The notes below the pieces were generated by a model. The model was given only the letters and a program-made list of their open reading frames with translations. It had not been told where the DNA came from and did not search any database. Source: Lycium barbarum (taxonomy: Eukaryota > Streptophyta > Magnoliopsida > Solanales > Solanaceae). Taken from it: 64,000 nt of DNA. Shown piece by piece: positions 34,201 through 46,240 of the stretch. Made by a program: the position numbers and the translations under genes. Every line of letters starts with the position of its first letter. Within the stretch, counting starts at the first letter, position 1. The stretch spans positions 28,549,637 through 28,613,636 of the forward strand of contig NC_083339.1 of the NCBI RefSeq assembly GCF_019175385.1, written 5' to 3'.

Positions 34201-36755
34201 TGTTGAAACCTAATTTTTGACCGCGCGTAATTTATTTTAATTTACCAAAGAGTCCTTGGATGACAAGCAAGATGAACCATGCATTTTAGAGGTCACAATG
34301 ATTTTATAAAATTATTTAGGTAAATATTTTCCATTCTTATTGGGTAAATAATTTCTATAATATTATAAATCACTTAGGAATTAATGGGTACATTTTGCGA
34401 CAATTATGAGCTATTTGCTAAATTTAACCAAAAAAAAAAAAAAAGGAAAAGCAATTTACATAATTATTTGATTGATTAAGTTGTCAAAAAAATCAAATTA
34501 TAAAATATTTTATTCCCTTTAATCCAAGGAATTTGAATATTTAAAAGAATTAACCATTTTACCTTTCAATCCTAATTCTGTATAATTAATATGCATTGGC
34601 AGAATTTGGTAGAATTAATAATAATTGTTTCTAGTATTTAATCATGATAATTAGTTGATTAGTCAATCATGGTCATTATTTCAAATTGACGTTTAATTGT
34701 TTAATTATTTTTGTTATGGCCACAATTAAATTAACCAATTCATGGTTTAAGAAAATTGGGGTCATTTTTGTAAAATTACCCTCTTAATGGCCTTGCTTGA
34801 AATAACCAAATTCATTGGCTCAAATTAATTAAGGTCATAAGTTTAATTTAATTTTAAATTGTCTAATTAGGTCAAATATGACATTAATTTAAATAATCAA
34901 TCAGATTAAAATCAATTAAGGCCATTCGCAAAATTAAGCCCATTTACACAATTGACCGCATTTTAAATTATTTAATAGGCCAATTATCTCCTAATTGGAA
35001 TATGATTGAAATATTATGATAAATAATCGATATTTTAGTTTTACTTATTTATTAAATTACCCACATTACCCTTTATATGCGTATATACACTAGATATACA
35101 TACATATATATACTATATACGTATATAAAGGGGGCCTTTCCATTTCTCTTTTAAACATGGATCGAGCCCAGTCCAAAGAGATTGTGACCCGGCCTAAATG
35201 CATATCAGCTAAAGGGGTAATACCCGCCTTTACATTCTTTTTTATACCAAACACACCTCTATGCCCTTCCCTCGTCCTCCTTCCGTAAACCCTAGTAGTC
35301 GCCACCCATTCCCTCTCCCCTCCATGTCATTTTGTCAGAAATAGTAACATTTCAGGCATGTCAGTCATGCCTTGGTCCTAGCATGGCCAAAAACGAGTAA
35401 GCATTTAATGCAAACTCGTCTCCCTCCTCTTATTTTCACCAAACTCAACCTCTAAAGCACCAAACATGGTATAATTTCCTTTTCTTTCACCCTTTTAACT
35501 CATTTTAGTCAAAATCGCTGAATTTCCTTTATCATTTTTGTTGTTTTGTGTTCATAAATCCTAGAATCCTATTGGTCAATGCATGAGTTTTGGATCGATG
35601 CAAATAGACTCAAATCGAGCCGTTCACTACTAATAGATGCCGATCTAAGCTGTAGGATTCGTTTTCAGTAGTAATTTTGCAAAAATCCCATTAGTCCCAC
35701 ATCGGTATTTTAGGGTTTAGGAAAAATTTTGGGGACCCCAACCCTTACTATTTCACAAGTTGGAACAACCTTAAGAGGTTAGAACTCCGAGTTTAAGCCT
35801 CTCAGTATAAAAATTTTAAACTTTAACTTAAAAAGTTAGAGTATCCTTAGTTCTAAAATTTGTTTTCTTGGTTTTTTTGTGTCTGGTGTGGCTGAGTGTG
35901 GGATTCGGAAGCACAAAAAGCCTTCAAATGCATTCTTGTACACAAGTGCACTTAAAAAGGTAACTCCGTAATCTTGTTATTGTTTTTCTTATTGTTAGGG
36001 TCTGTTATGTAACATCATCCTATTATTGCTATTAGTTTACCTAGGCATGATTAATATTGGTTTACTACCTTAATGGTGTTTGAGCTTCATGAAGAGTTTA
36101 AGCAAGACACTGGCCTCTTGACCTCATTAGTTGAATGTTTAAGTCCAATTATGATTGAGTAGGCCTGTTGGATCAAGGATGAGTTAAATATTTGTTTGTC
36201 TGAATAATGTAACTAATGATATTCCATTAATAAATAGGGTAAGCTGAGATGTGTTTGTTAGAAGGGTTAGATCCTTGTTTGACGGTATCTTCCTTTAAGC
36301 ACAATAAAGTGCGTCGTACGGTTAACATTATCAACTTTAATGACCTTTTAAACTAATGTCAAGTTTGTTAACCTTTCCAAGACTGTTAGGAAGCTGTACT
36401 GACCTAGGTTGATTAATTCAAGGCTCTGATGAGGTTAATCAGGGTCAGTTGGCAAAAAATTATGGCTTGTTTAACTACTCAGAGGGTACAGAGGTCTTTA
36501 CATGACTGTGTAAACACCAATTTGGCATAATAGGACTTATTAATGAGGTTATTGAGTTCCAGGTACCAATATGGCACACTATGAGAGCACTGCTTAATCA
36601 ACTACCCTCTTGACATGCTTGATTTTTCTGAAAACTCATATAGAATTATAAGTGTTAATAGCAATGACCCTATTCTAGATTCTAAGTATGCTTGTAGCTC
36701 TATCTATTTGGCTTGTTGACATCTATTTCTTTCCTTTGAGTTGCCATGCTGTGAT
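34201..36755 (+). repeat. 3' LTR of the Tat element (right end not certain)
   Basis: Starts TGTTGAAACCTAATTTTTGA after the purine tract. AT-rich U3 up to about 35110, TATA box at 35122, then a leader-like stretch with AGTCCCACATCGG at about 35695, common in plant LTRs. There is no ORF of note. The end is given as 36755 because another LTR-like start begins at 36756; the true end could lie beyond that insertion. The 5' LTR is outside the window, so no pair comparison is possible. Confidence 0.65.
35122..35130 (+). promoter_or_regulatory. TATA box of the Tat 3' LTR
   Basis: TATATAAAG followed by GGGGCC, a strong plant TATA match after the AT-rich U3. Confidence 0.55.
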
Positions 36756-37129
36756 TGTTGACACTTAATTTTCACCTCATAAGATGTGTATTTTAGTTTT
36801 CAAGTTTTCCGAGTCAAAGACGGAGTAAGGATACGCCCTTTAAAGATTAAAATTTCAAAATCCCGTGAAAATGACAAAACGATAGTTAATTATTATTTCC
36901 TTAAAAACAACTGACAACTATGAGATATACGAGTTATTTGATTTCATCCCGCTCCGTCTAATTCGGGGAAATTATTAATTAAAATGACGTATAAATTACC
37001 GCTCATTTTTTACCGCATTTTTTCATATTTTAAATATTGCTCAGAACTATGTCAATATTGGGCTCGTTTTAAAGCTCGCATTTTAACTTTACGAGTTATA
37101 ATTTTTATTTAGTCCAAATAATTATTATA

Positions 37130-37137
<8 letters not shown>

Positions 37138-37196
<59 letters not shown>
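37138..37196. repeat. (AT)n microsatellite at the left edge of the tandem duplication
   Basis: About 29 uninterrupted AT units directly before ATACGTGTTTC, the start of duplicated copy 1. A short TATATATA occurs at the copy junction (39454-39464). Confidence 0.95.
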
Positions 37197-37200
<4 letters not shown>

Positions 37201-39454
37201 CGTGTTTCTTATTACAAATTGGATAAGAGGGGGTCTTTTGATATTTTAAATAAAATGGGGGTTATATATAATATTTCTCTTAACAAAACAAAGGGGGGGG
37301 GGGGGGGGGGGGGATGTTTAATGAAATAAAATTTACCGCCCCCCCCCCCCCCCTCCATATTTTCATTTTACACCTGTCTCTTTCTCTTGGTATCAATGGC
37401 GATTTTAGGACTAGGGTTTTGCCACCACGATACGGTGGTTTCACGGTTGTTTTGACTAAAATTGAAAGGGATTTTATCCCCTTTCACCTATTCATGTCAA
37501 TTCTAGGTTCAATTTTCTTTAGTTTTCATAAATTTTCATCAATTGGTGCCATTTGATGGATATTGCTCGGGGTACCCATGCGTGTGGTTGCCATGGGCAG
37601 GACCTTGAGTTCCTTGCCAGCTTGTGCACCTCGCACTGCCAAATGGATACCCTAGGGTAATTTCCATGTGGCACCATTGGGGATGAGGTACGATTTTGGG
37701 GATTTTTTCCATTTGGTACTATTTTGATTCAATTGTACCGTTGGGTTGTACAATTTGTGTGATTCACGCTGGTACATGCACTATTCTCCTATAATTTGAT
37801 TTTGTGGATTTTATTCTGAATTTTAGGGTACACTTGGTTAAGATTTCATTTGACCTATCTGAATTTATTTTGAAATTGGGGATAGGGTACGAATTTGGGG
37901 ATTTGGGGGCAAAAAATTCGCCAGGTGGCCTTCTATTTTTGTCCTAAGGTTCGTATATGTTTGTGCGATAAATAGGAGGTCTTACTGATAAAGAAAGAGT
38001 CCAGATTTTACTCCCCAAAAAAACCTATGTTTCATCTACACTAGCTATACAATTGATAAATATATATAAAAAATACAATATACAGAGAAAAATATAAAAA
38101 TATAAGAAGAAAAGGTGATTTAAGGATTTGAGAAGGCTTTTGTTGCTTGGAGTGTTAAATCAATCCCATTTTGATCTTTAGGTTGCCCCAACAAATGGTA
38201 AATTCTTATTTCAATCTTTGTTTTCATTTCAAACTATGATTATCTATTGTTTGTGATATTTGTTAGCTAGAAAAATGGTTACATATTAGTTTGATTCTGC
38301 TTTTATGATTATGTGAGCATTATGTGTCCTTTGTTGTGGTTTGAAGTTGAAAAATGAGTTAGGAAGCTTAAAGTTAAACAATGTTAAGTAATCTTGAGTT
38401 GGTTAGGTTAATAAAAATGAAGAAAAAGATAGTTTAAGTTAGGATTTTTTTACATTAAGTTAGTAAAGGTTATGTTTTTAATCTAAGTTAGCTACTTTTG
38501 ATAAGATCTTGTTAAGTAACATTATTTAGTTGGAAATTTTCTTTAGTTTATAACCTTACCTTCTTGATCCTGTTTGATATTTTAAGATTATAATTTAGAT
38601 TGGGAAACTGTTTAGATGGTTTGAAAGGAAATATGATCAAGTAAAAACACCTTTAAGTCCAAAAATTTCCCTTTTGAGCCTGTTTAGTCTCAAGTGTTGA
38701 AAAAGACTTCTTTCCTCCATTATTAAGTGATTGTTTACTTGTTTCAATAGCTCATTCATTTTAGAACTATGTGGTTGTTTCTAAGAATGTTAAGACTATT
38801 TAAGAAAGTAATTGTTTTTTTTAAATGGATCCTAGAATCTTGTTTTACAGCTTAACTGAAATTTGTGAAAACTTGAATGTCCTGTGTGAGTTTGAGTGTG
38901 AAAAAACAGGATTTGCAAGTCGTCTTTTGACTTTAAAACTGCTAAAACTTGATACTCAGTGTAGTTAAGAGTCTTTAAACTTGATTTGTGATCTATTTAG
39001 CTTCTAGTAAAAAATGATTTTAAAGAGGCTTAAGTTTTTTCTAGAATATAGTTCATAGATTTGAAGTTTTAAAACTGTCTAAGTAAAGATTCTAGTTTAA
39101 AATGAGAACTTGGATGCTTTATTAGCTTTTAACTTTGACAAAATACTTTAAATAAAAGTGTAATTTAATTTTGTGTGTGGTTCATGATGTTTTTGAGATC
39201 TTGAAATTGACTAAGGGTTGCTAAGTCTAAAATTTGAAGTTCGTTTGCTGAATTGTGGTGTTGTATGTCTGTACAATCTTGTATTGTTTCTTGTTTGAAA
39301 TTATTGAAAAGTTCAATAATAAAATAGGCCAGAAATGCCCTTCATTTTAACATTTGCTTTGTTTGAAATCATTTAAGTCATAAAGAGATTAAAAAACGAA
39401 GTGTGTTTTCAGAAAATGAACACAAGAAGTTTACATTAGTGTCAGTTTGCTGAA
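37188..39454 (+). repeat. Tandem duplication, copy 1 (~2,266 bp)
   Basis: Runs from the end of the (AT)n to CAGTTTGCTGAA. Matching words lie 2,266-2,267 bp apart at both ends (ACGTGTTTC at 37200 and 39467; GTTTGCTGAA at 39445 and 41711). It contains a G21 run (37293-37313) and a C15 run (37339-37353), TATA-like words near 38060, and long T-rich, ORF-poor sequence. Confidence 0.95.
37293..37353. repeat. Facing poly-G and poly-C runs
   Basis: G21 (37293-37313) is followed 25 bp later by C15 (37339-37353). The pair could form a hairpin or G-quadruplex. The arrangement is repeated in copy 2 (39563-39579 and 39602-39617). Confidence 0.9.
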
Positions 39455-41720
39455 TATATATATAATACGTGTTTCTTATTACAAATTGGATAGGAGGGGG
39501 TCTTTTGATATTTTAAATAAAATGGGGGTTATATATAATATTTCTCTTAACAAAACAAAGGAGGGGGGGGGGGGGGGGGATGTTTAATGAAATAAACTTT
39601 ACCCCCCCCTCCCCCCCTCCATATTTTCATTTTACACCTGTCTCTTTCTCTTGGTATCAATGGTGATTTTAGGACTAGGGTTTTTCCACCAAGATACGGT
39701 GGTTTCACGGTTGTTTTGACTAAAATTGAAAGGGATTTTATCCCCTTTCACCTATTCATGTCAATTCTAGGTTCAATTTTCTTTAGTTTTCATAAATTTG
39801 CATCAGTTGGTGCCATTTGATGGATATTGCTCGGGGTACCCATGCGTGTGGTTGCCATGGGCAGGACCTTGAGTCCCTTGCCAGCTTGTGCACCTCGCAC
39901 TGCCAAATGGATACCCTAGGGTAATTTCCATGTGGCACCATTGGGGATGAGGTACGATTTTGGGGATTTTTTCCATTTGGTACTATTTTGATTCAATTGT
40001 ACCGTTGGGTTGTACAATTTGTGTGATTCACGCTGGTACTTGCACTATTCTCCTATAATTTGATTTTGTGGATTTTATTCTGAATTTTAGGGTACACTTG
40101 GTTAAGATTTCATTTGACCAATCTGAATTTATTTTGAAATTGGGGATAGGGTACGAATTTGGGGATTTGGGGGCAAAAAATTAGCCAGGTGGCCTTCTAT
40201 TTTTGTCCTAAGGTTCGTATATGTTTGTGCGATAAATAGGAGGTCTTATTGATAAAGAAAGAGTCCAGATTTTACTCCCTAAAAAAACCTATGTTTCATC
40301 TACACTAGCTATACAATTGATAAATATATACAAAAAATACAATATACAGAGAAAAATATAAAAATATAAGAAGAAAAGGTGATTTAAGGATTTGAGAAGG
40401 CTTTTGTTGCTTGGAGTGTTAAATCAATCCCATTTTGATCTTTAGGTTTCCCCAACAAAAGGTAAATTCTTATTTCAATCTTTGTTTTCATTTCAAACTA
40501 TGATTATCTATTGTTTGTGATGTTTGTTAGCTAGAAAAATGGTTACATATTAGTTTGATTCTGCTTTTATGATTATGTGAGAATTCTGTGTCCTTTGTTG
40601 TGGTTTGAAGTTGAAAAATGAGTTAGGAAGCTTAAAGTTAAACAACGTTAAGTAATCTTGATTTGGTTAGGTTAATAAAAATGAAGAAAAAGATAGTTTA
40701 AGTTAGGATTTTTTTACATTAAGTTAGTAAAGGTTATATTTTTAATCTAAGTTAGCTACTTTTGATAAGATCTTGTTAAGTAACATTATTTAGTTGGAAA
40801 TTTCCTTTTGTTTATAACCTTACCTTCTTGATCCTGTTTGATATTTTAAGATTATAATTTAGATTGGGAAACTGTTTAGATGGTTTGAAAGGAAATATGA
40901 TCAAGTAAAAACACCTTTAAGTCCAAAAATGTCCCTTTTGAGCCTGTTTAGTCTCAAGTGTTGAAAAAGACTTCTTTCCTCCATTATTAAGTGATTGTTT
41001 ACTTGTTTCAATAGCTGATTCATTTTAGAACTATGTGGTTGTTTCTAAGAATGTTAAGACTGTTTAAGAAAGTAATTTTTTTTTAAAAAAATGGAGCCTA
41101 GAATCTTGTTTTAAAGCTTAACTGAAATTTGTGAAAACTTGAATGTCCTGTGTGAGTTTGAGTGTGAAAAAACAGGATTTGCAAGTCATCTTTTGACTTT
41201 AAAACTGCTAAAACTTGATACTCAGTGTAGTTAAGAGTCTTTAAACTTGATTTGTGATCTATTTAGCTTCCAGTAAAAAATGATTTTAAAGAGGCTTAAG
41301 TTTTTTCTAGAATATAGTTCATAGATTTGAAGTTTTAAAACTGTCTAAGTAAAGATTCTAGTTTAAAATGAGAACTTGGATGCTTTATTAGCTTTTAACT
41401 TTGTCAAAATACTTTAAATAAAAGTGTAATTTAATTTTGTGTGTGGTTCATGATGTTTTTGAGATCTTGAAATTGACTAAGGGTTGCTAAGTCTAAAATT
41501 TGAAATCCGTTTGCTGAATTGTGGTGTTGTATGTCTGTACAATCTTGTATTGTTTCTTGTTTGAAATTATTGAAAAGTTCAATAATAAAATAGGCCAGAA
41601 ATGCCCTTCATTTTAACATTTGCTTTGTTTGAAATCATTTAAGTCATAAAGAGATTAAAAAACGAAGTGTGTTTTCAGAAAATGAACACAAGAAGTTTAC
41701 ATTAGTGTCAGTTTGCTGAA
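39455..41720 (+). repeat. Tandem duplication, copy 2 (~2,266 bp)
   Basis: Near-identical to copy 1, with a few scattered substitutions and shorter homopolymers (G17 at 39563-39579; the C run is broken by T). It ends CAGTTTGCTGAA at 41720 and is followed by unrelated TGTAGTCCCTG. The low divergence says the duplication is younger than the LTR pairs of A and B. Confidence 0.95.
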
Positions 41721-44700
41721 TGTAGTCCCTGATTTGTAAAAGTTATTTCCTCATTTGTGTGTCCTAAGTGTGCAAAACTGTTTGTTTTATAGCTTAAGTT
41801 CTTTTAAACCAACTTAGCTTAATTACAGATTTTAAAACACTTAGTTTTCTAGAAGTTTAAATACTAAGAGGTCATTGAATTAAGCTAAAACATGATCTAA
41901 AACCAGGAGACACGCCTACTAGTTCAGTTTGTCTTTCCTTTATTTTGAAATGAGTCTCAAGGTGCATTTTGTCTAAATCCTGCCTTGGGGGCATTGATTA
42001 AACTATGACTGATCTCTATTTGCCATTTGATGATCCTAGACTGAGTGTTATGTACCCTCCATGAATCCTTATTAGATTCTCTTAAGCTATAGTATTCCCT
42101 ATTTCAAACGGTAATATGAGAAATTTAACTTAAAACCATTCCTTGGCTAGGCCATGTCCCTTATTAGCCTTATTAAGACACTGTTAGATCTTTTGAAATC
42201 AACCCGGCTTGAAATACCTCTTTGTATGATAGTATTTGTAACTTGTACACTGTTTAGAGTAATATTACTATTTTGGAAGAAAAATTGAACCTTTTTAATG
42301 ACCGTAATCTTTAAGATTAAGATTTTAAGAAGAAAGAACCTGTTTGGACTCAAAACTAGTGGACTATTATTGATAATTATGCTATAGTTTGCATTTTCTG
42401 CTCATTGTTTTCCAAATCTAAGAAGTATAAAATTAAGTAAAACTTTTTATTGTGTAAAATTGCTTTGTGATTCTTGCTAAGTGATTAAAGTACACATTAA
42501 ACCTAGTATTAGCTATTTGTACTTAAACTTGTGGATTCTATTTCTGTTTATCATTGATTAACAATTTTGTTGTCTAATAGGCTATAAAACTGTAAAATTG
42601 GAGATTTGAACCTCTTATGTGTAACATGTGTATCCCATGATTCACTTGAGTGATTACTTTGACTTTCCACCTAGATAAACCCCTCTAATAGTGTAAAGCG
42701 TAGTCTATAAAATTGGCTTTGATGATTAAAAATAACTCAGTAGGACATCTAGCATTAAAAGAAGTCTAGGATGTGAAGGAGGAACTCTAAAAGGATCATT
42801 CCCCTTTATTACTTGAATTCCCTTTACTTGAGGCCATCAGACATCTCTATTTGTTTAACTGTGCATTACAATTTGATTTTGAGACTTCAAACTGATTTAA
42901 AAAGGACAACGAGATTTTGTATCTTTCTTTATGTGAGCTGGTTTTAAACCTTTAAAGAATGAATTGGACTTCTTGTTTGTTTGCCCATCTTTCTTTCCCC
43001 CTTTGTTGATTGTCTCTGTGACATTTGAAATTTTGAAACTTGTCTGAAATATGATTGAAGAGGTGCTAAGTTTAAAACTGTGAGCTTATTCTTTAAATAC
43101 GTTATGTTAATCATGAAAGAAAGTTGTAAACATTTTTGAAAAGCTAAAACTGCATCTTCTTATTTTTTAGCTTGGCTGCTTCTCCTTTTTTTTTCTTGTC
43201 TGATAGATCACCCTAAACTAAAATCCAATAATATTGTTGAGAACTTCATCTGAGTTCTATCTAGTTTTGAAAAGAAAAGTGAAAACAATGATGGTCTTGC
43301 CCTTTCTTTTGGAATATGTGCTTATGCTTATAATTCTCCCTTGTCATTTAGTTTTAATTTATACTTAGGACTAAAAATTACACCTATTTGGCTCCTTGAA
43401 GTTGTCTGGAAATTGTCTAGATGTCTATTTGGTGATTTGTTGCCATAACTATGTGTGACTATCATTTTTGCTCCTACTAGTCTAATTAGGAAATTTGAAA
43501 ACAAGTTGAGATTTGAAACTTCATTTAAAGGTCTTCGAACACCTCAAAGAATATGGCATTGTTGGGCTGCTTTTGACTTGTCTTAACCTATGTTTGGAGA
43601 CCCTATCTGTGCATCATTTTAAACTTATCAACCATTCTGAATTTCTGAAAAGTGATCTATTTTTGAGACTTGTTGACTGTCTAAATGAATTTCCAAAACC
43701 TGTTGAGTATAAATTTGAAAAAAAATTCTGAAAACATAAATGATAAGATTAAATTGGTACCGTCCTGTGCTTTGTTTGAACTGTCAATGGTCCTAAGTAA
43801 TAAGCTATTCCTACACCATTATATTTGACACTAACACATCTTTAAAGAGGTTTGGGAATTTGGCTCACAAGAAGTTGCTCGTTTGAATTTGGCTAGTCCT
43901 TCACCTTGCTCTATTTTGATCAACTTGTTAGAAGCAATATGACTTTTCTCTATGTGTTGTGCATAGGTTTTGCTTAGACAATCCTTTGCTTCCATGGCCA
44001 GCTTTGTGACACTTTGTTTTTCTGATAACTGGTTTCAAAACTGTGTATTGTGAGAACCCTTAATTGTTTGATTAGTCTCCATTGGTAGCTTGATACTTGA
44101 GTTTAAAAACTTTGTAATTTGGTTCTAAAAAATTTAGATTATTTGCTTGGTATGAGATGCTAAAAACATAAGGTTTTTGTGTGATTGAATGGGGCATTTC
44201 TGGAGCCGTGTTCAGTTAAGCATATAGTGCATATATTAAGTTTATAGAGGGTATGCCCTTCATGGGTTTTTCTCTCTATTTTTGATAGTATATCAGTGGT
44301 ACACTGTGTATATTCACAATTTGACACTTAGAAAACTTCAGAGTTGTTGGTCACTGGGCCACAGTTCTGGGCCTGTACATCTACACAGTTGATCTATTAA
44401 TTTAGTAGTTGTTGGACCTTTTTCGCATAAATTTTCCCTTAGTTTATAAGTTTAATAATTATAGGCTTGGCCCAAAAGCATTGTAATTCATTATTTGGCT
44501 TTGTAAATTAAATTATTGTTCTCAGCTATTTACTAATATTATGTATACCAATTTGTTGTGATTACCCATTATGTTGGTGGGTCCTATGAGGCCCACTAAA
44601 AATTCTAGATCGAGTCTACCCCTAGCATGGATGGCATAAGCATTGGGACGCATACTGGAGTAGAAAATATTAATTTGTGCATCTTTCTGTTGGGCTTGGT

Positions 44701-44787
44701 CAGGCCAACTCCTTAGCCTATTCAGTTTTGTATTTTAATTCATTTTACGTATGATTTATTGGAACCCTTTGAGATTATCACATATTT
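41721..44787. other. T-rich noncoding stretch, unassigned
   Basis: 3 kb with no long ORF or known domain and no tandem repeat. In base composition and wording it resembles 36000-36755 and the interior of the duplicated unit, so it may be the rest of the Tat-like LTR(s). Short ORFs such as 43513-43731 show no motif. Confidence 0.4.
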
Positions 44788-44900
44788 AGGTCTGCGTTCA
44801 CTCTACCCTCCCTACCTAAGGTAGGGGTAAGGTCTGCGTACACTCTACCCTCCCCAGACCCCACATTGTGGGATTCATTGGGTATGTTGTTGTTGTTGTT
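44788..44900 (+). mobile_element. 5'-truncated TS-type SINE (Solanaceae)
   Basis: The 3' half of the solanaceous TS SINE is readable: CCTACCTAAGGTAGGGGTAA, GGTCTGCGTACACTCTACCC, TCCCCAGACCCCACATTGTG, GGATTCATTGGGTATG, and a (TTG)n tail at 44886-44900. The word GGTCTGCGT..CACTCTACCCTCC occurs twice (44789 and 44831), a small internal duplication. The pol III promoter half is missing, so it is inactive. It is the best clue to the host family. I could not find a target-site duplication. Confidence 0.75.
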
Positions 44901-45009
44901 AAAGTCACAAAAACTATTTTTAAAACTCAAAAACAGACTTTTGGAAAATTCTTGTGAAAAACGGGACTAATTATACTTGTATAAAATTGAGACATCTTTT
45001 TTTTTTTTT

Positions 45010-45740
45010 GAATCAAAACTACCAAGCAGATTGCCTGATAGTGCTTTATTGAAAAATCAAGTTCTGTACAAAAGCTAAAATGCAGAAAATAAAGGAATAT
45101 AATACATGAACCCAAACTAAAGGAAATCTCAAAGCTTGTCTATTGCAAGTCCTTTGGCCTTGACTTGATACCATGTTGACACCTCAAGCTCTCACCAGGT
45201 GCTATGGATCCATAGTCCATTGAATTAAAATTCAGGCTTCAAAGATGGAATAGAATTCTTTCAGAAAGTTCCTCATGTTCGGCTGTTTGTGTTTGATCCA
45301 GACCTATGTAGTGTTGACCTTTTCCTTCAAGAATGATTGTATCAAAAGATCCTTTGGACATGTGACAACTGAATGAGCATGTAATCACACTAATACCACT
45401 GTTGTAACCTGTCCAAAAGTCCTTCTATTCAATCTGTTAAATTTGTTCTAGGCCTGATTACTGCAGTTTTCAAATCCTGCAGAATCCTTATTGCATGTGT
45501 TAATCTCCTAGAATTTGATGATCTTTGGCTTGCCTGATTTTGATGTATGGCATCTATGTTTTTTCAGTATTCAAAATATGTCTTGCTTTCCTTGGAAGTT
45601 ATTGGTAACTATTGAAATGATGTTCACCTGCAAAATTAAAAACAAAGTTAGTCAAAAAATCTGCCAATCAATTCCTTCCCTCAGTACATGCTCCACTCTC
45701 ATTTCCTTATCCCTTCTCAACCTTAAAATATCCTTTATGA
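45010..45740 (-). other. LINE 3' UTR
   Basis: No coding domain on the minus strand between the RNase H relic and the poly-A tail. Confidence 0.6.
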
Positions 45741-46240
45741 TCAAAGAAATACTTTAAGGTACTTCCCATTGTCCTGTCAAGATCATTTTAAGAGTCATTG
45801 AATCAGTCTCTAAGATTACAGGCAATAGATCATTTGTCACACAGTATTTAATCCCCTCCTGTAAAGCCATTGCTTCAACAACTAAGTTTGATCCATCTGA
45901 TATTCTTCTACAGCATGCACCTGGTCTCCCTCAAAGCCCCTTTACAAAATGCCACTGAGCTTGACCCTGGATTGCCGCTAGAAGCACCATATGAGTTACA
46001 CTTAAACCACCCTGACATGGGCAAATTCCATCTCATTATCTTGCTCACTATATGTGTTCTGTATGTTTCAATCATGTGCATAATCTGCGGAAGAGACTTT
46101 GGTACTTGCATTCTTGGATTTCTAACTCTGCACATCTGATGTATGGTCAAATTTATTTCATTTATCACCTTATTGATTGTCATCTTCCATCCATGCACCA
46201 CAGTGTTTCTCCACTTCCATATTTGCAAACATTGTGATCA
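45741..46240 (-). pseudogene. LINE RNase H domain relic
   Basis: The minus-strand reading 46228-45908 has VHGWKMTINKVINEINLTI, then MSGWFKCNSYGASSGNPGSS. This is the start of the plant LINE/non-LTR RNase H, normally CN-x-DGAS-x-GNPG. The catalytic D is replaced by Y (GAT to TAT, about 45985). Downstream codons hold stops. Several plant L1 clades carry such a C-terminal RNase H. Confidence 0.8.

Larger units (their letters stand above)
1..36755 (+). mobile_element. Ogre/Tat-type Ty3-gypsy LTR retrotransposon, 5'-truncated by the window and split by element A
   Basis: Two collinear segments, 1-6840 and 28609-34200, plus a 3' LTR from 34201, form one degenerate element. The order is ORF1 relic, gag, protease, RT, RNase H, second RNase H, integrase, long 3' UTR, LTR. 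An ORF upstream of gag and a second archaeal-type RNase H between the first RNase H and integrase are known marks of the Tat/Ogre lineage. The 5' LTR lies left of the window. The element is interrupted between protease and RT by element A, flanked by CCTTT on both sides. Stops and frameshifts occur in every domain, so it is not autonomous. The right boundary is uncertain because a second LTR-like start occurs at 36756. Confidence 0.85.
36756..44787 (+). mobile_element. Second Tat-like LTR start followed by T-rich noncoding DNA; right end not located
   Basis: TGTTGACACTTAATTTTCAC at 36756 resembles the LTR start at 34201 (TGTTGAAACCTAATTTTTGA) and other Tat LTR starts. It is preceded by GTGAT (36751-36755), but I found no CA|GTGAT partner before the LINE. 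About 8 kb follows with no coding domain: AT-rich U3-like sequence, a long (AT)n, a tandem duplication of 2.27 kb, then about 3 kb of T-rich DNA. I read it as a long LTR enlarged by duplication, or an LTR plus unknown flank; the sequence does not decide. Confidence 0.45.

Noticed and set aside
34201..36755. Host gene promoter around the strong TATA at 35122
   Set aside because: It is in the expected place in the LTR, and no host coding sequence follows.
37660..37690. TGGCACCATTGGGGATGAGG as a primer-binding site
   Set aside because: It looks a little like the tRNA-Asp type site of Athila elements but has mismatches and a deletion. It lies inside a sequence I read as LTR and is not next to a CA end.
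44600..44787. Possible host exon near the SINE
   Set aside because: No open reading frame, splice pair or protein motif could be supported.
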